From Candidatus Gallimonas merdae (GTDB lineage: Bacteria > Bacillota > Clostridia > Christensenellales > Borkfalkiaceae), in assembly GCA_904419525.1 (NCBI GenBank), contig CAJFRT010000001.1:90518-154517 (forward strand): 64,000 nucleotides of DNA, written 5' to 3'. The notes beneath the pieces are model-generated. The model ran no database searches. It saw only the letters and a program-made list of their open reading frames with translations, and had not been told where the DNA came from. Both the position numbers and the translations under genes were made by a program. Below are positions 47,721-57,938 of this stretch, one piece after another; position 1 is the first letter of the stretch; each line of letters begins with the position of its first letter.

Positions 47721-48860
47721 TTATCCTTTCAGCGAACCCACCATGATCCCCGAAGCGAAGTTCTTCCGGATCAGCGGGAAGAAGCAGAAGACGGGAATAA
47801 TGGAAAGAATGATCGCTGCAAGCGACAGTGTCTGCGAAGAGAGCCGCTCCATCATTTCGGGCGGCATGCCCTCCGTCATCGAAGATGTCTGGATCGCTTT
47901 GAGCAGGAAATATTGAAGCGACTGCAGTTCTTCGCTGTTGGTATAAATCATCGTGTCAAAGTAGCTGTTCCAGTGTCCGACCGCGACCCAGAGCACGATC
48001 GTTGCAAGAACGGGTTTGGACAGCGGCATGTAGATCTGCCACCAGATGCGGAATTCCCCTGCGCCGTCTATGAGCGCGGCATCGTGAATATCGGAACTGA
48101 TGGATTTGAATCCGCTTTGCAGCACGATCATGTTGTACACGGAATAGAGACCCGGTATGATGTACACCCAGAACGTGTCGTAAAGACCGATGCTCTTGAT
48201 GATGAGGAAATACGGGACGAGTCCGCCCGAAAAAAACATCGTAAAGATGTTGATCCAGTAAAAGACACGCCGGAATTTCAGATTGGGCCGGCTCATCGCA
48301 TAGGCAACAATGGCGGTGTAGATGAGCGCCGTCGCCGTTCCGAGCAGCGTGCGGGCGATCGTGATCCCGTAACTCATCCAAAAATCCCCGTCCTGCAAAA
48401 CGACCGCATAGTTTTCAAACGTAAACACGCGGGGAAGAAACCACACGCCGCCGATCGAATAGTCGGCGCCCTGATTGAAACTGCCCGCCAGGACATAGAT
48501 GATCGGATAGATGCAGAGAACGCAGAAAATCCCGATCACAACGGCCAGAACGACATCGAATGTCCGGATGCGGCGGTTGAGTTTGCTCTTCCGGAAACGG
48601 GAAAGCCATATCTTCTGCCGCTTTGCGTGCACATAGAGAAAAAATCCGACAGCCGCCGCCGCAACGGGAAGCAGTCCGCAGAATATGTAGAACAGAACGT
48701 CCAGCGTGCGATAGGTCTGCTCTGTCCCTCCGTCGATCTGCACGTTGGCGAGATAAGCAAATACGAGCACCCCGAGCACGATCGCTCCGACAAAGAGAAA
48801 GATGGCTTTTTTGAAACGGAAATAGGCATCGCTGTACAGATCGGTCAATTTTTCCATCAT
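47721..48860 (-). CDS. carbohydrate ABC permease (LplC/YtcP-like)
   Basis: DAALIDGAGEFRIWWQIYMPLSKPVLATIVLW EAA loop. Confidence 0.9.
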   Translation of the reverse strand: MMEKLTDLYSDAYFRFKKAIFLFVGAIVLGVLVFAYLANVQIDGGTEQTYRTLDVLFYIFCGLLPVAAAAVGFFLYVHAKRQKIWLSRFRKSKLNRRIRTFDVVLAVVIGIFCVLCIYPIIYVLAGSFNQGADYSIGGVWFLPRVFTFENYAVVLQDGDFWMSYGITIARTLLGTATALIYTAIVAYAMSRPNLKFRRVFYWINIFTMFFSGGLVPYFLIIKSIGLYDTFWVYIIPGLYSVYNMIVLQSGFKSISSDIHDAALIDGAGEFRIWWQIYMPLSKPVLATIVLWVAVGHWNSYFDTMIYTNSEELQSLQYFLLKAIQTSSMTEGMPPEMMERLSSQTLSLAAIILSIIPVFCFFPLIRKNFASGIMVGSLKG

Positions 48861-48861
48861 G

Positions 48862-49854
48862 TCAGTAGATCCCCTTTCCGCTGATTTTTTTGCAGATCCA
48901 ATTCCCCGATACGAGCAGGAAAAGTGCAACGATCGATTTGATGAGCCCGATCGCCGTCGCGTAGCTGTAACGGAAATCGGGAATGCCGTACTTATAGATG
49001 TACGTGTCGAGAACTTCACTGCGCTCGATATTGCTCGTGTTCTGGAAGACGAGCAGATGCTCGATCCCGTTGTTCAGAAGCCCGCTCACCGAAAGAATGA
49101 AAAACAGCGCGATGGTCGGCGCGATCGACGGGATCGTGATATAGACGATCTTATGGAACCGGTTCGCTCCGTCCATTTTTGCCGCCTCATAGAGCTCCTG
49201 CGGGATCGCCGCGATCGCAGCGACATAGATGACGGAACCCCAGCCCATCCCTTTCAGAAGAGATGTTCCGATGATGATCCACCAGAAATAATCGGGATCG
49301 CCGAGGATATCCACTTTGTATTCGGTGAGCCCCCACTGCTGCAGGAGCGCAGGCAGCCCCGTATCCAGCGCAAACAGACTCAGGAAAATGCCGCCGTATA
49401 CCGCCCACGATATGAAATGCGGGAAAAAGGTGACCGTCTGCACGAATTTTTTATAGTGATCGCTCAGCAGTTCCGCCGTAAAGACCGCAAATAAAATGGG
49501 AAGCGGGAAATTGATGAGCAGCTGCAGAAGATTGAGCCCCAGCGTATTCAGAATGATATTCCAGAAATCGGGATCTTCAAAAAATGCAACAAAGTTATCC
49601 AGGCCGCACCAGTCTGCAACTGAGATCGCCTGTGAGATGTTCAGCCAACCGTCCCCGTCCTTGAATGCAAGCACCAGCCCGTACAACGGCGCATAGGCAA
49701 ACACTGCCAGAAAGATAACGCTCAGGGACGCCATGCCCACAAGCACCCAATCATTTCCCGTCCAGGGTTTGCGTTTTTTCCGTTCGGACTTTTCTTCCGC
49801 ATTGCCGAACGTCTGTGTTTCGCTTTCTGCACGCGTCAAGATCTCATCGGTCAT
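48862..49854 (-). CDS. carbohydrate ABC permease (LplB-like)
   Basis: ELYEAAKMDGANRFHKIVYITIPSIAPTIALFFILSVSG EAA loop. Confidence 0.9.
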   Translation of the reverse strand: MTDEILTRAESETQTFGNAEEKSERKKRKPWTGNDWVLVGMASLSVIFLAVFAYAPLYGLVLAFKDGDGWLNISQAISVADWCGLDNFVAFFEDPDFWNIILNTLGLNLLQLLINFPLPILFAVFTAELLSDHYKKFVQTVTFFPHFISWAVYGGIFLSLFALDTGLPALLQQWGLTEYKVDILGDPDYFWWIIIGTSLLKGMGWGSVIYVAAIAAIPQELYEAAKMDGANRFHKIVYITIPSIAPTIALFFILSVSGLLNNGIEHLLVFQNTSNIERSEVLDTYIYKYGIPDFRYSYATAIGLIKSIVALFLLVSGNWICKKISGKGIY

Positions 49855-49885
49855 GCCGTTCCCTCCTCGGATAAGTTTTTTATTT

Positions 49886-49932
49886 CAGGTAATTCCCGCT
49901 TGGAATTACCTGACGCGAGGGGCGCCCCTCGC
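49886..49932. terminator. two consecutive perfect hairpins between the lacI-like gene and the permease genes
   Basis: caggtaattcc-cgctt-ggaattacctg and gcgaggggcgcccctcgc. Confidence 0.7.
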
Positions 49933-49948
49933 AAAATTTTTGTTTTTT

Positions 49949-50983
49949 TCAGTTTTCTGAAATATCCGCCACACTGGAACGGCGCACCAGCTGCGCAGGA
50001 CAGCAGGCAGGCGCTTCCATATCTTCGTCCTCAATGAGCGCAAGAATGGCGCGGCAGACCTCTTTGGCGATCGTCTCCACCGGCTGACGCATTGTGGAAA
50101 GCGGGACTTCCAGCACGGAAGAATAGATATTGTCATCAAATCCCATCACGGAAACATCGTCCGGGATCCGCTTCCCTGCGCGCTTTGCACTCTCATAGAC
50201 GCCGTATGCCTGCATATCGCTGAATGCGAAAACAGCCGTAACGCCTTTCCCGAGCAGCATTGCCCCGCCGTTCACACCTGTTGCAAAATCATATTTGCCC
50301 TCATAGACGCAGTCGTCGGGCAGGCTCAGTCCCCGCTCCGACAGTGCCCGGCGCACACCTTTCAGACGATTCCGGCTGCTGTTGAGCGTCAGCGGCCCGG
50401 CGATCACGCCGATTCTTTCATGGCCGTTTTCAAGCAGATACTGCGTTGCCGCATAGCTGCTCGCTTCGTTGTCCACCGCGACCCGCGTCCCCCCGTCTGC
50501 ATAATAGCGGTCAAAAAACAAATAGGGAATGCGCAGTCCCGTCAGAAGACGCTTCATTTTTTCTGCATTTTCCGCAGTGAACGCTTCGGCGCTCGGCGTC
50601 AGAATGAGTCCGTCAACATTTCTTCCGGCAAGCAGGCGTATGTAGCGATAGTCGTTTTCGGCGCGCTCTTCGCTGTTGCACAGAATGATGTCATACCCGT
50701 AACGCGCGATCTCCACCTGAATATGGCGCACTGCTTCGGAAAAGAATGCATTGGAAATATCCGGAACAACGACGCCGACAATGTTCGTTTTACGGGTGAC
50801 AAGAGCCCGCGCAAGGATATCCGTATTATAGTCCAGTTCGGCTGCCGCTGCCCGCACCCGCTCGCAGGTGCGCTCGGGAAGCGCGGCGTCCTTTCCGTTG
50901 AGCACCATGGACACCGTGGTCGGCGAGACCCCTGCACGGAGTGCGACATCCTTTATGGTCGCTTTTTTTCTTGCTTCTTTCAT
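49949..50983 (-). CDS. LacI family transcriptional regulator
   Basis: KKATIKDVALRAGVSPTTVSMVLNGKDAALPERTCERV; periplasmic-binding-like C-terminus. Confidence 0.95.
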   Translation of the reverse strand: MKEARKKATIKDVALRAGVSPTTVSMVLNGKDAALPERTCERVRAAAAELDYNTDILARALVTRKTNIVGVVVPDISNAFFSEAVRHIQVEIARYGYDIILCNSEERAENDYRYIRLLAGRNVDGLILTPSAEAFTAENAEKMKRLLTGLRIPYLFFDRYYADGGTRVAVDNEASSYAATQYLLENGHERIGVIAGPLTLNSSRNRLKGVRRALSERGLSLPDDCVYEGKYDFATGVNGGAMLLGKGVTAVFAFSDMQAYGVYESAKRAGKRIPDDVSVMGFDDNIYSSVLEVPLSTMRQPVETIAKEVCRAILALIEDEDMEAPACCPAQLVRRSSVADISEN

Positions 50984-51900
50984 ACAAAAACGCCCTTTTC
51001 TTTTGCATATTTCTCCGCCTCAGCCCGCACCGGAATGGCGCATTGCGCCCCCCGCCGGGTGACAGTGAGCGCGGAAGCCGTGCTGGCAAAGCGCATTGCC
51101 GTCTCGATGTCCGCCCCCTCGGAAAGGCGGGTCACAAAGGCGCCCACATAGGTATCGCCTGCCGCCGTCGTGTCGACGGCCTTTGCCGGAACCGCGTCCG
51201 TGCGGCGGAATACCCCTTCGCTCACGCTTGCGGACCCGTCTGTTCCAAGCGTGATGAGCACATTCCTGACGCCCAGTTTTCCGAGTTTTTCGGCACAGCG
51301 GCGGACGCTTTCCTCGTCCGAAGGGTAGATCCCCGTATAAAATTCCGCCTCCGTCTGATTGGGCACAAACCAGTCGCAGTCGGCATACAGCTCTTCCGGA
51401 AGCTGTGCCGCGGGTGCGGGATTGAGCACCGTGATCATGCCGCGTTTTTTTGCCTCCTTCAAAGCATATGCAACCGTGGGAAGCCCGATCTCCAGCTGCA
51501 CCAGAAGATAATCCCCGGCTTGGGCATCAGCAAACGCACGGTCAACCAATGCATTGTCCGTCCGCCCGTTGGAACCCGCATCGAGAATGATGCGGTTATC
51601 TCCGTCCGCAACAACGATCACGGCAATGCCGCTTGAAATATCCGGTTCCGTCCGCACATAGTCGGCATGAACGCCGTATCCTTTCAGCGCATCTGTCAGT
51701 TCGCCGCCGAATTCCCGTCCGACACAGCCGACCATATAGGATTCACCCCCGAGCTTTGCCACGGCCACGGCCTGATTGGCGCCTTTCCCCCCGGGATTGG
51801 TCATAAATCCTTCACCGGAGATCGTTTCGCCTCCCTCCGGGACCCGCGGCGCGCGGATTACAAGATCCATATTCAGACTTCCGACGATATAAATGCGCAT
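50980..51900 (-). CDS. rbsK: ribokinase (PfkB family)
   Basis: GSLNMDLVIRAPRVPEGGETI, NPGGKGANQAVAVAKLGG, DTTAAGDTYVGAFV. Confidence 0.92.
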   Translation of the reverse strand: MRIYIVGSLNMDLVIRAPRVPEGGETISGEGFMTNPGGKGANQAVAVAKLGGESYMVGCVGREFGGELTDALKGYGVHADYVRTEPDISSGIAVIVVADGDNRIILDAGSNGRTDNALVDRAFADAQAGDYLLVQLEIGLPTVAYALKEAKKRGMITVLNPAPAAQLPEELYADCDWFVPNQTEAEFYTGIYPSDEESVRRCAEKLGKLGVRNVLITLGTDGSASVSEGVFRRTDAVPAKAVDTTAAGDTYVGAFVTRLSEGADIETAMRFASTASALTVTRRGAQCAIPVRAEAEKYAKEKGVFV

Positions 51901-51919
51901 TTTTCTCCTCCAAATGAAG

Positions 51920-51944
51920 TAAATCGATTTAATAAAACGTTTTA
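51920..51944. promoter_or_regulatory. two tandem 12-bp LacI-type operators, TAAATCGATTTA and TAAAACGTTTTA
   Basis: Both perfect palindromes with central CG, between the -10 and the rbsK start. Confidence 0.75.
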
Positions 51945-51954
51945 GTACGTTGCT

Positions 51955-51983
51955 ATCATAACATACTCTCAGGTGCTTGTCAA
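51955..51983 (-). promoter_or_regulatory. rbsK-lacI promoter TTGACA-17-TATGAT
   Basis: Minus strand TTGACA AGCACCTGAGAGTATGT TATGAT. Confidence 0.75.
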
Positions 51984-52140
51984 CACCTTCTGAAAAAATT
52001 ATTTCATAAAAAATAAAATTTCACAATCAAAGGATTCAAACCCCTGCACCCACATATCCGGGACACGTACCGGTAACAAGGTCATTATGGGCGCTGAGCG
52101 CATAACGATACCTTTACCCCTCCGATCTGCTCATACAGAA

Positions 52141-52177
52141 AAAGCGAGCCCGCGGCAGACTGCCGCGGGCTCGCTTT
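52141..52177 (-). terminator. mscL terminator
   Basis: agcgagcccgcggcagactgccgcgggctcgct, long perfect stem, U-tract on minus strand. Confidence 0.8.
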
Positions 52178-52186
52178 GATCAGATT

Positions 52187-52726
52187 CTATTGTTTGTCGG
52201 GCGGAGCCGCACTGTCCGCGGGCTTATCCGCAGGCGTTTCCGCAGTTCCTTCCTCGGTCGCAGCCGCTCCGGCCGTTTCGGCCGTCTTCTCCGTTTTCCG
52301 CTTTTCAGCAGCTTCTTCAAGCGCCTTCTTCGCCTCTTCGCGCATCTTGCTTACCTTCATGACCGCCTTGATGATCAGGAACAAAACAAGCGCCGTCAGA
52401 AGGAAATTAATGATCGCATTGATGCAAGTCCCCCAATCGATATAAATGGAATTTGCAAGATCAATGACCTGCGCTCCCGCCTCATTCGTCGTATACGCCG
52501 TACTGAGAAATGTATATACTTCATTGAGAGAATCGGTACCGATGATCGCCGCAAGGATCCAGTTGATGATCGGCTTCAGGATATTATTGCAGAGCGCGTT
52601 GACGATGGCCGTAAAAGCACCGCCGATGATGATGCCGACCGCCATGTCAAGGATGTTGCCCCTTGCAATAAATTCCTTAAATTCCTTCCAGAATCCTTTC
52701 TTTTCTTTCTTTTGTTCGTCTGCCAT
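52187..52726 (-). CDS. mscL: large-conductance mechanosensitive channel MscL with extended C-terminus
   Basis: GFWKEFKEFIARGNILDMAVGIIIGGAFTAIVNALCNNILKPIIN. Confidence 0.95.
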   Translation of the reverse strand: MADEQKKEKKGFWKEFKEFIARGNILDMAVGIIIGGAFTAIVNALCNNILKPIINWILAAIIGTDSLNEVYTFLSTAYTTNEAGAQVIDLANSIYIDWGTCINAIINFLLTALVLFLIIKAVMKVSKMREEAKKALEEAAEKRKTEKTAETAGAAATEEGTAETPADKPADSAAPPDKQ

Positions 52727-52729
52727 TCC

Positions 52730-54214
52730 CTACCTCCGATACAATTTAATCCAGTGTCTTAATTTGCCCGCGACCCCCGCGGGAAGTCTGTCCAGGCGGA
52801 ACCGCCAGTTTCCGTCATCCGTACCCGGATAATTCATACGCGCCTCATTCCCAAGTCCCAAAAGATCCTGCACGGGAAGCACGGCAAGCCGCGCATCCGA
52901 GGCGAGAGCAAGTCGGCAGAACGCTTCCGGGAAACCTTCGCCGTGTTCGCCGAGCTTTACATAGACGCCCTCTTCCTGCAATGTCTGCGCGACGCGCGAA
53001 CGGAACAGCAGAAAATCTTCCGTGGCAAGTGTCTGCACATAGCCCGCAACCGTGTCGTTATCGTGCGTTCCCGTATAGCAGACGCTGTTCTCCCCTATAT
53101 TCTCAGGAAGAAATTCATTTTTTTCGTTTCCGTCAAATGCAAACAACAGCACTTTCATGCCGGGGAAACCGAGCTTTTCGCGCAGAGCCTTCACGCCATC
53201 GTCCATTATACCGAGGTCTTCGGCAATGATGCGACCCTTTCCGCCGACGTTGGCAAACAGTTTTTCCCCGGGGCCCTCTTTCCACTCGCCCTTGACGGCC
53301 GTCTCCGCAAACGCCGGGATCTCATAGTAGCGGTCGATTCCGCGGAAATGATCGATCCGGACGACATCGTAGGTTGCAAGCGCGCTTTCAAGCCGGTTGG
53401 TCCACCAGGCAAACCCCTCTTTTTCATGCGCCGCCCAATCATAGATGGGATTGCCCCAAAGCTGTCCCGTTTCCGAAAAGTAATCGGGAGGGACCCCTGC
53501 TACCTTTGTAGGGCGCAGGTCGCTGTCCAGCTTGAACAATTCCGGATGAGCCCAGACGTCCGCACTGTCCGCCGCCACATAGAGCGGAATATCCCCGATG
53601 ATCTGAATGCCGAGCGAATTGCAATATTCCTTGAGCGCCCTCCACTGCATTCCGAATTCATACTGAAGAAAATTCCAGAACAAATATTCTTCATGAAAAT
53701 CGGTGCGCAGCTTCTCGAGCGCCTCCGGGTCGCGGAATTTCAGCGGTTCTTCCCAGTACAGGAAATTTTCGCCGTAGACACGTTTTGCCGTCATGAACAG
53801 CGCATAATCTTCCGCCGCCCCGCTCTTGACAAATGCGCGAAACTTTGCATCATCGAAGTTAAACCGCGAAAACGCCTTGCGAAGCGTCACATAGCGCTCA
53901 TTATACAGCGAGCCATAAGAAACGGAACCCGGCTCATGGCGCGCTTCCGCAAGCTCATACTTTGTAAGAAGACCATCCTGGGCGAGCTTCTCCAGGTCAA
54001 TGAAATAGGGATTGCCCGACGTACAGGAAACGGAGCTGTATGGCGAATCGCCATAGCCCGTCTGCACGAGCGGAAGCACCTGCCAATATTTCACGCCGCA
54101 CTTTTTCAGGAATTTTGCAAACCGATACGCTTCATTTCCGAACGAACCGATGCCGTACTTCCCCGGAAGGGAAGAGATATGGCACAATACGCCCGCCTCT
54201 CTGCACGCTTCCAT
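52730..54214 (-). CDS. malQ: 4-alpha-glucanotransferase
   Basis: REAGVLCHISSLPGKYGIGSFG, VRIDHFRGIDRYYEIP, IIAEDLGIM, YTGTHDNDT. Confidence 0.95.
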   Translation of the reverse strand: MEACREAGVLCHISSLPGKYGIGSFGNEAYRFAKFLKKCGVKYWQVLPLVQTGYGDSPYSSVSCTSGNPYFIDLEKLAQDGLLTKYELAEARHEPGSVSYGSLYNERYVTLRKAFSRFNFDDAKFRAFVKSGAAEDYALFMTAKRVYGENFLYWEEPLKFRDPEALEKLRTDFHEEYLFWNFLQYEFGMQWRALKEYCNSLGIQIIGDIPLYVAADSADVWAHPELFKLDSDLRPTKVAGVPPDYFSETGQLWGNPIYDWAAHEKEGFAWWTNRLESALATYDVVRIDHFRGIDRYYEIPAFAETAVKGEWKEGPGEKLFANVGGKGRIIAEDLGIMDDGVKALREKLGFPGMKVLLFAFDGNEKNEFLPENIGENSVCYTGTHDNDTVAGYVQTLATEDFLLFRSRVAQTLQEEGVYVKLGEHGEGFPEAFCRLALASDARLAVLPVQDLLGLGNEARMNYPGTDDGNWRFRLDRLPAGVAGKLRHWIKLYRR

Positions 54215-54236
54215 ACCCTTATCTTTCTCTCTCCGA

Positions 54237-55436
54237 TCAGTTTTTGCCGCCGAGCAGGGCACGGATCCGATCGCATGCCCTCCGCGTATTTTCCTCCGTA
54301 CCGAATGCCGTCAGGCGGAAGAACCCTTCGCCGTTTGTCCCGAAACCGCTTCCGGGCGTTCCGACGACCTGCGCATTTTCCAGAAGATAATCAAAAAATT
54401 CCCAGCTCTTCATGCCGTTCGGACATTTGAACCAGATATAGGGCGAATTTTTGCCGCCCGTATACCAGATGCCCAGTTCGTCAAGGCAGTCGGAAATGAT
54501 CTTTGCATTGGCGCGATAATAATCGATATTGGCGCGGATCTGCTTTTCGCCCTCTTCGGTAAAGACTGCCGCCGCGCCCATCTGCGTGATGTAGGACACG
54601 CCGTTGAACTTGGTGGACTGTCTGCGCGCCCAGAGCTTGTTGAGGGGCGTACCCTCCCGCACGAGCGCATGAGGTACGATCGTATAGCCGCAGCGCACGC
54701 CGGTAAATCCGGCCGTCTTGGAATAGGAGCACAATTCGATCGCGCACTCCTTGGCCCCCTCTACCTGATAGATGCTGCGCGCATACTGGTCGTCCGATAC
54801 AAAGTATTCATATGCGGCGTCATAGAGAATGACCGCGTCGTGTCTGCGGGCATAGTCCACCCACACCTTGAGCTGTTCGCGCGTATAGGCCGCACCCGTG
54901 GGATTGTTCGGAGAACAGATATAGATAATGTCTGCCTCCGTATTCTCGTCGGGCATGGGAAGGAACCCGTTCTCCTCATTGGCATCGGCAAACACGACCT
55001 TGCGTCCCGCCATGATGTTGGTGTCCAGATAGACGGGATAGACGGGATCGGGCACAAGGACGACGTTGTCCCCGGAGAAGATGTCGAGAATGTTGCCGCA
55101 ATCCGACTTAGCGCCGTCCGACACGAACACTTCTCCCTTTTCGAGAGCGACCCCTTTCCTTGCATAGCTTGCCACGATGGTGTCGAGCAGACAATCGTAC
55201 GCATAGCAGTACTGATCGGGTCCGTATCCTTTGAACGTCTCCGCACGGGACATATCGTCAACCGCTTTGTGCATGGCCTCGATGACCGCAGGCGCCAACG
55301 GACGCGTCACATCGCCGATCGAGAGGCGGATGACCTCCTTTTCAGGGTGCGCCTTTTTATATTCCGTCGTCTTTCTCCCCACTGTGGCGAAGAGGTAGCT
55401 GTCCTTCAGCTTCAGGAAATTTTCATTGATCTTCAT
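54237..55436 (-). CDS. dapL: LL-diaminopimelate aminotransferase
   Basis: NENFLKLKDSYLFATVGRKTTEYKKAHPEKEVIRLSIGDVTRPL; CSYSKTAGFTGVRCGYTIVP. Confidence 0.95.
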   Translation of the reverse strand: MKINENFLKLKDSYLFATVGRKTTEYKKAHPEKEVIRLSIGDVTRPLAPAVIEAMHKAVDDMSRAETFKGYGPDQYCYAYDCLLDTIVASYARKGVALEKGEVFVSDGAKSDCGNILDIFSGDNVVLVPDPVYPVYLDTNIMAGRKVVFADANEENGFLPMPDENTEADIIYICSPNNPTGAAYTREQLKVWVDYARRHDAVILYDAAYEYFVSDDQYARSIYQVEGAKECAIELCSYSKTAGFTGVRCGYTIVPHALVREGTPLNKLWARRQSTKFNGVSYITQMGAAAVFTEEGEKQIRANIDYYRANAKIISDCLDELGIWYTGGKNSPYIWFKCPNGMKSWEFFDYLLENAQVVGTPGSGFGTNGEGFFRLTAFGTEENTRRACDRIRALLGGKN

Positions 55437-57044
55437 TTATTTTGCCTTCTTTTCCGAATATTTTACCGCATAACGGATAAATTCGCGGAACAAGGGATGT
55501 GCATTATTGGGCCTGGATTTGAATTCGGGGTGAAACTGCACGCCGACGAAGAAGTCGTTTGCAGGGATCTCCACCGCTTCGCAGAGCGTACCGTCCGGCG
55601 AAGTGCCGGCGATCTTCATGCCGCCCTGCTCAAACTGCTCGCGATAGTCGTTGTTGAACTCAAAGCGGTGGCGGTGGCGTTCGTGAATGAGATCGGCCTT
55701 GTAAGCCTCTTTCATCTTATCCCCCAAAACCAGGCAGGGATATGCGCCCAGGCGCATCGTTCCGCCCATCTTCACGCCGTACTGATCTGGCATGAGGTCA
55801 ATGACGGAGTGCTTGCCCTCGGGGAAAAATTCCGAGGAGTTGGCATCTTCGATGCCGAGTACGTTGCGCGCATATTCAATGACGGCGACCTGCATACCCA
55901 GACAGATGCCGAGATACGGGATATTGTGCTCGCGGGCATAGCGGCAGGCCGCCACCTTTCCCTCGATCCCGCGCACGCCGAAGCCGCCGGGAATGAGCAC
56001 GCCGTCCACGTCCTTGAGGATCCTGTCCACATTTTTATTATTCAGCGCCTCGGTATCCACCCATTCGATCTCCACCTTTGCGTCCGACTCGAACCCGCCG
56101 TGCGCAAGCGCCTCCGCAACGGAAAGGTATGCGTCGTGAAGCTGCACGTATTTTCCGCAGAGGGCGATCCTGACCGTCTTTTTGCGGGCGTGAATACGGG
56201 CGAGCATTTCCTGCCACTCCGTCAGGTCGATGGTGCGCGGCTCCAGGTGCAGGATATTGCACACGATCGTGGAAAGATTGCTCTTTTCCAGCATCATGGG
56301 CGCTTCATAGAGCACCGGGACCGTCAGATTTTCAATGCAGCATTCGGGCCGCACGTTGCAGAACATGGCGATCTTTTCACGAATGCTTGCCGGCATGGGC
56401 GCATCCACGCGCGCCACGATGATATCGGGGAAAATACCCATGCCCTGCAGTTCCTTGACGGAATGCTGGGTGGGTTTGCTCTTGAATTCGCAGGAACCGG
56501 AAATATAGGGCACAAGGGTGACGTGGATAAAGCAGCAGTTGTCACGTCCCACTTCGCGTGCGACCTGACGGATCGCCTCCAGGAAAGGCTGGCTTTCGAT
56601 ATCGCCCGTCGTGCCGCCGATCTCCGTGATGACGATGTCGGCATTCGTCGATTTGCCGACCTGATAGATAAACGATTTGATCTCGTTCGTGATGTGCGGA
56701 ATGACCTGCACCGTCTGTCCGAGATATTCGCCCGCGCGCTCCTTGTTGAGCACGTTCCAATACACTTTGCCCGTGGTAAGATTGGAAAACTTGTTGAGAT
56801 CTTCGTCAATGAAACGCTCATAATGGCCGAGATCGAGGTCGGTCTCGGCTCCGTCCTCCGTAACAAAGACCTCGCCGTGCTGATAGGGACTCATGGTACC
56901 CGGATCGATGTTGATATAGGGATCGAGCTTCTGCGAAGCGACCTTATAGCCCCTCATCTTCAGAAGCCGCCCCAAAGAAGCCGCCGTGATGCCCTTTCCG
57001 AGTCCCGAGACAACGCCGCCCGTGACAAAGACGTATTTTGCCAT
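55437..57044 (-). CDS. pyrG: CTP synthase
   Basis: [49 protein letters not shown]. Confidence 0.98.
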   Translation of the reverse strand: MAKYVFVTGGVVSGLGKGITAASLGRLLKMRGYKVASQKLDPYINIDPGTMSPYQHGEVFVTEDGAETDLDLGHYERFIDEDLNKFSNLTTGKVYWNVLNKERAGEYLGQTVQVIPHITNEIKSFIYQVGKSTNADIVITEIGGTTGDIESQPFLEAIRQVAREVGRDNCCFIHVTLVPYISGSCEFKSKPTQHSVKELQGMGIFPDIIVARVDAPMPASIREKIAMFCNVRPECCIENLTVPVLYEAPMMLEKSNLSTIVCNILHLEPRTIDLTEWQEMLARIHARKKTVRIALCGKYVQLHDAYLSVAEALAHGGFESDAKVEIEWVDTEALNNKNVDRILKDVDGVLIPGGFGVRGIEGKVAACRYAREHNIPYLGICLGMQVAVIEYARNVLGIEDANSSEFFPEGKHSVIDLMPDQYGVKMGGTMRLGAYPCLVLGDKMKEAYKADLIHERHRHRFEFNNDYREQFEQGGMKIAGTSPDGTLCEAVEIPANDFFVGVQFHPEFKSRPNNAHPLFREFIRYAVKYSEKKAK

Positions 57045-57095
57045 ACCCTCTTTCTTTCCTCCTGTGCAACAGCCGCCCTTTCCGCGGCGAAAAAT

Positions 57096-57935
57096 TCAGA
57101 TTTCCGCTTCGCCCTCAAAGGCAAAAGCCGCAGGCCCCGTCATAAACACGGCGTCCTTTGTGACGCGGATCACAAGATCTCCGCCGCGCAGATGCACGGT
57201 GACGTCTTTGTCCAAACCGCAGTATCCGTTCAGCACGCCCGCAACCGCCGCCGCGCATGCACCCGTGCCGCAGGCCCAGGTCTCACCGCTGCCGCGCTCC
57301 CAGACGCGCATGGTCAGTTCATTTTCAGCATCTGCGCGCACGAATTCCGTATTCACACGCGCCGGAAATGCCGCATGATGCTCAAATCGGGGACCGATCC
57401 GCTCCAGATCGACGGCATACGGATCAGCCACAAAGGTGACGCAATGCGGATTGCCCATCGAGACGCATGTGACGCGGCAGATCTTTCCGTCCACGTCAAG
57501 AGGCACGTCCACCGCCCGTTCCCCCGCAAAGTCTGCCGGGATCTGTGCGGGCCGAAGCTCCGCCGCCCCCATATCCACCCGTACGGAATCCACCGTCCCG
57601 TCTTTGACGCCGAGCACCAGCGTCTTGACGCCGCTCTCCGTCTGAACGGTAAGCACCGGCTTGCGGATCCCCTTGACTTCATACAAAAATTTTCCGATGC
57701 AGCGGATCGCGTTGCCGCACATCTTGCCCTCGCTGCCGTCGGCATTGAACATACGCATTCTGCCGTCAGCGATCTCGCTGCGGCAGATATACACAACGCC
57801 GTCGCCGCCGACGGAGAAATGCCTGTCGGACAGCTTTTCGGCAACTGCAGAAGGATCGGACGGAAACCAATCGAAACAATCGAAATAGATGTAATCGTTT
57901 CCGATTCCCTGCATTTTCCAGAAATGTTTTTTCAT
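57096..57935 (-). CDS. dapF: diaminopimelate epimerase
   Basis: FWKMQGIGNDYIYFDC, FNADGSEGKMCGNAIRCIGKF, ERGSGETWACGTGACAA. Confidence 0.97.
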   Translation of the reverse strand: MKKHFWKMQGIGNDYIYFDCFDWFPSDPSAVAEKLSDRHFSVGGDGVVYICRSEIADGRMRMFNADGSEGKMCGNAIRCIGKFLYEVKGIRKPVLTVQTESGVKTLVLGVKDGTVDSVRVDMGAAELRPAQIPADFAGERAVDVPLDVDGKICRVTCVSMGNPHCVTFVADPYAVDLERIGPRFEHHAAFPARVNTEFVRADAENELTMRVWERGSGETWACGTGACAAAVAGVLNGYCGLDKDVTVHLRGGDLVIRVTKDAVFMTGPAAFAFEGEAEI

Positions 57936-57938
57936 CGT

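Noticed and set aside
52020-52140. Gene or ncRNA in the mscL-rbsK spacer
   Set aside because: Short imperfect dyads only (e.g. ttatgggcgctgagcgcataa); no promoter-terminator pair
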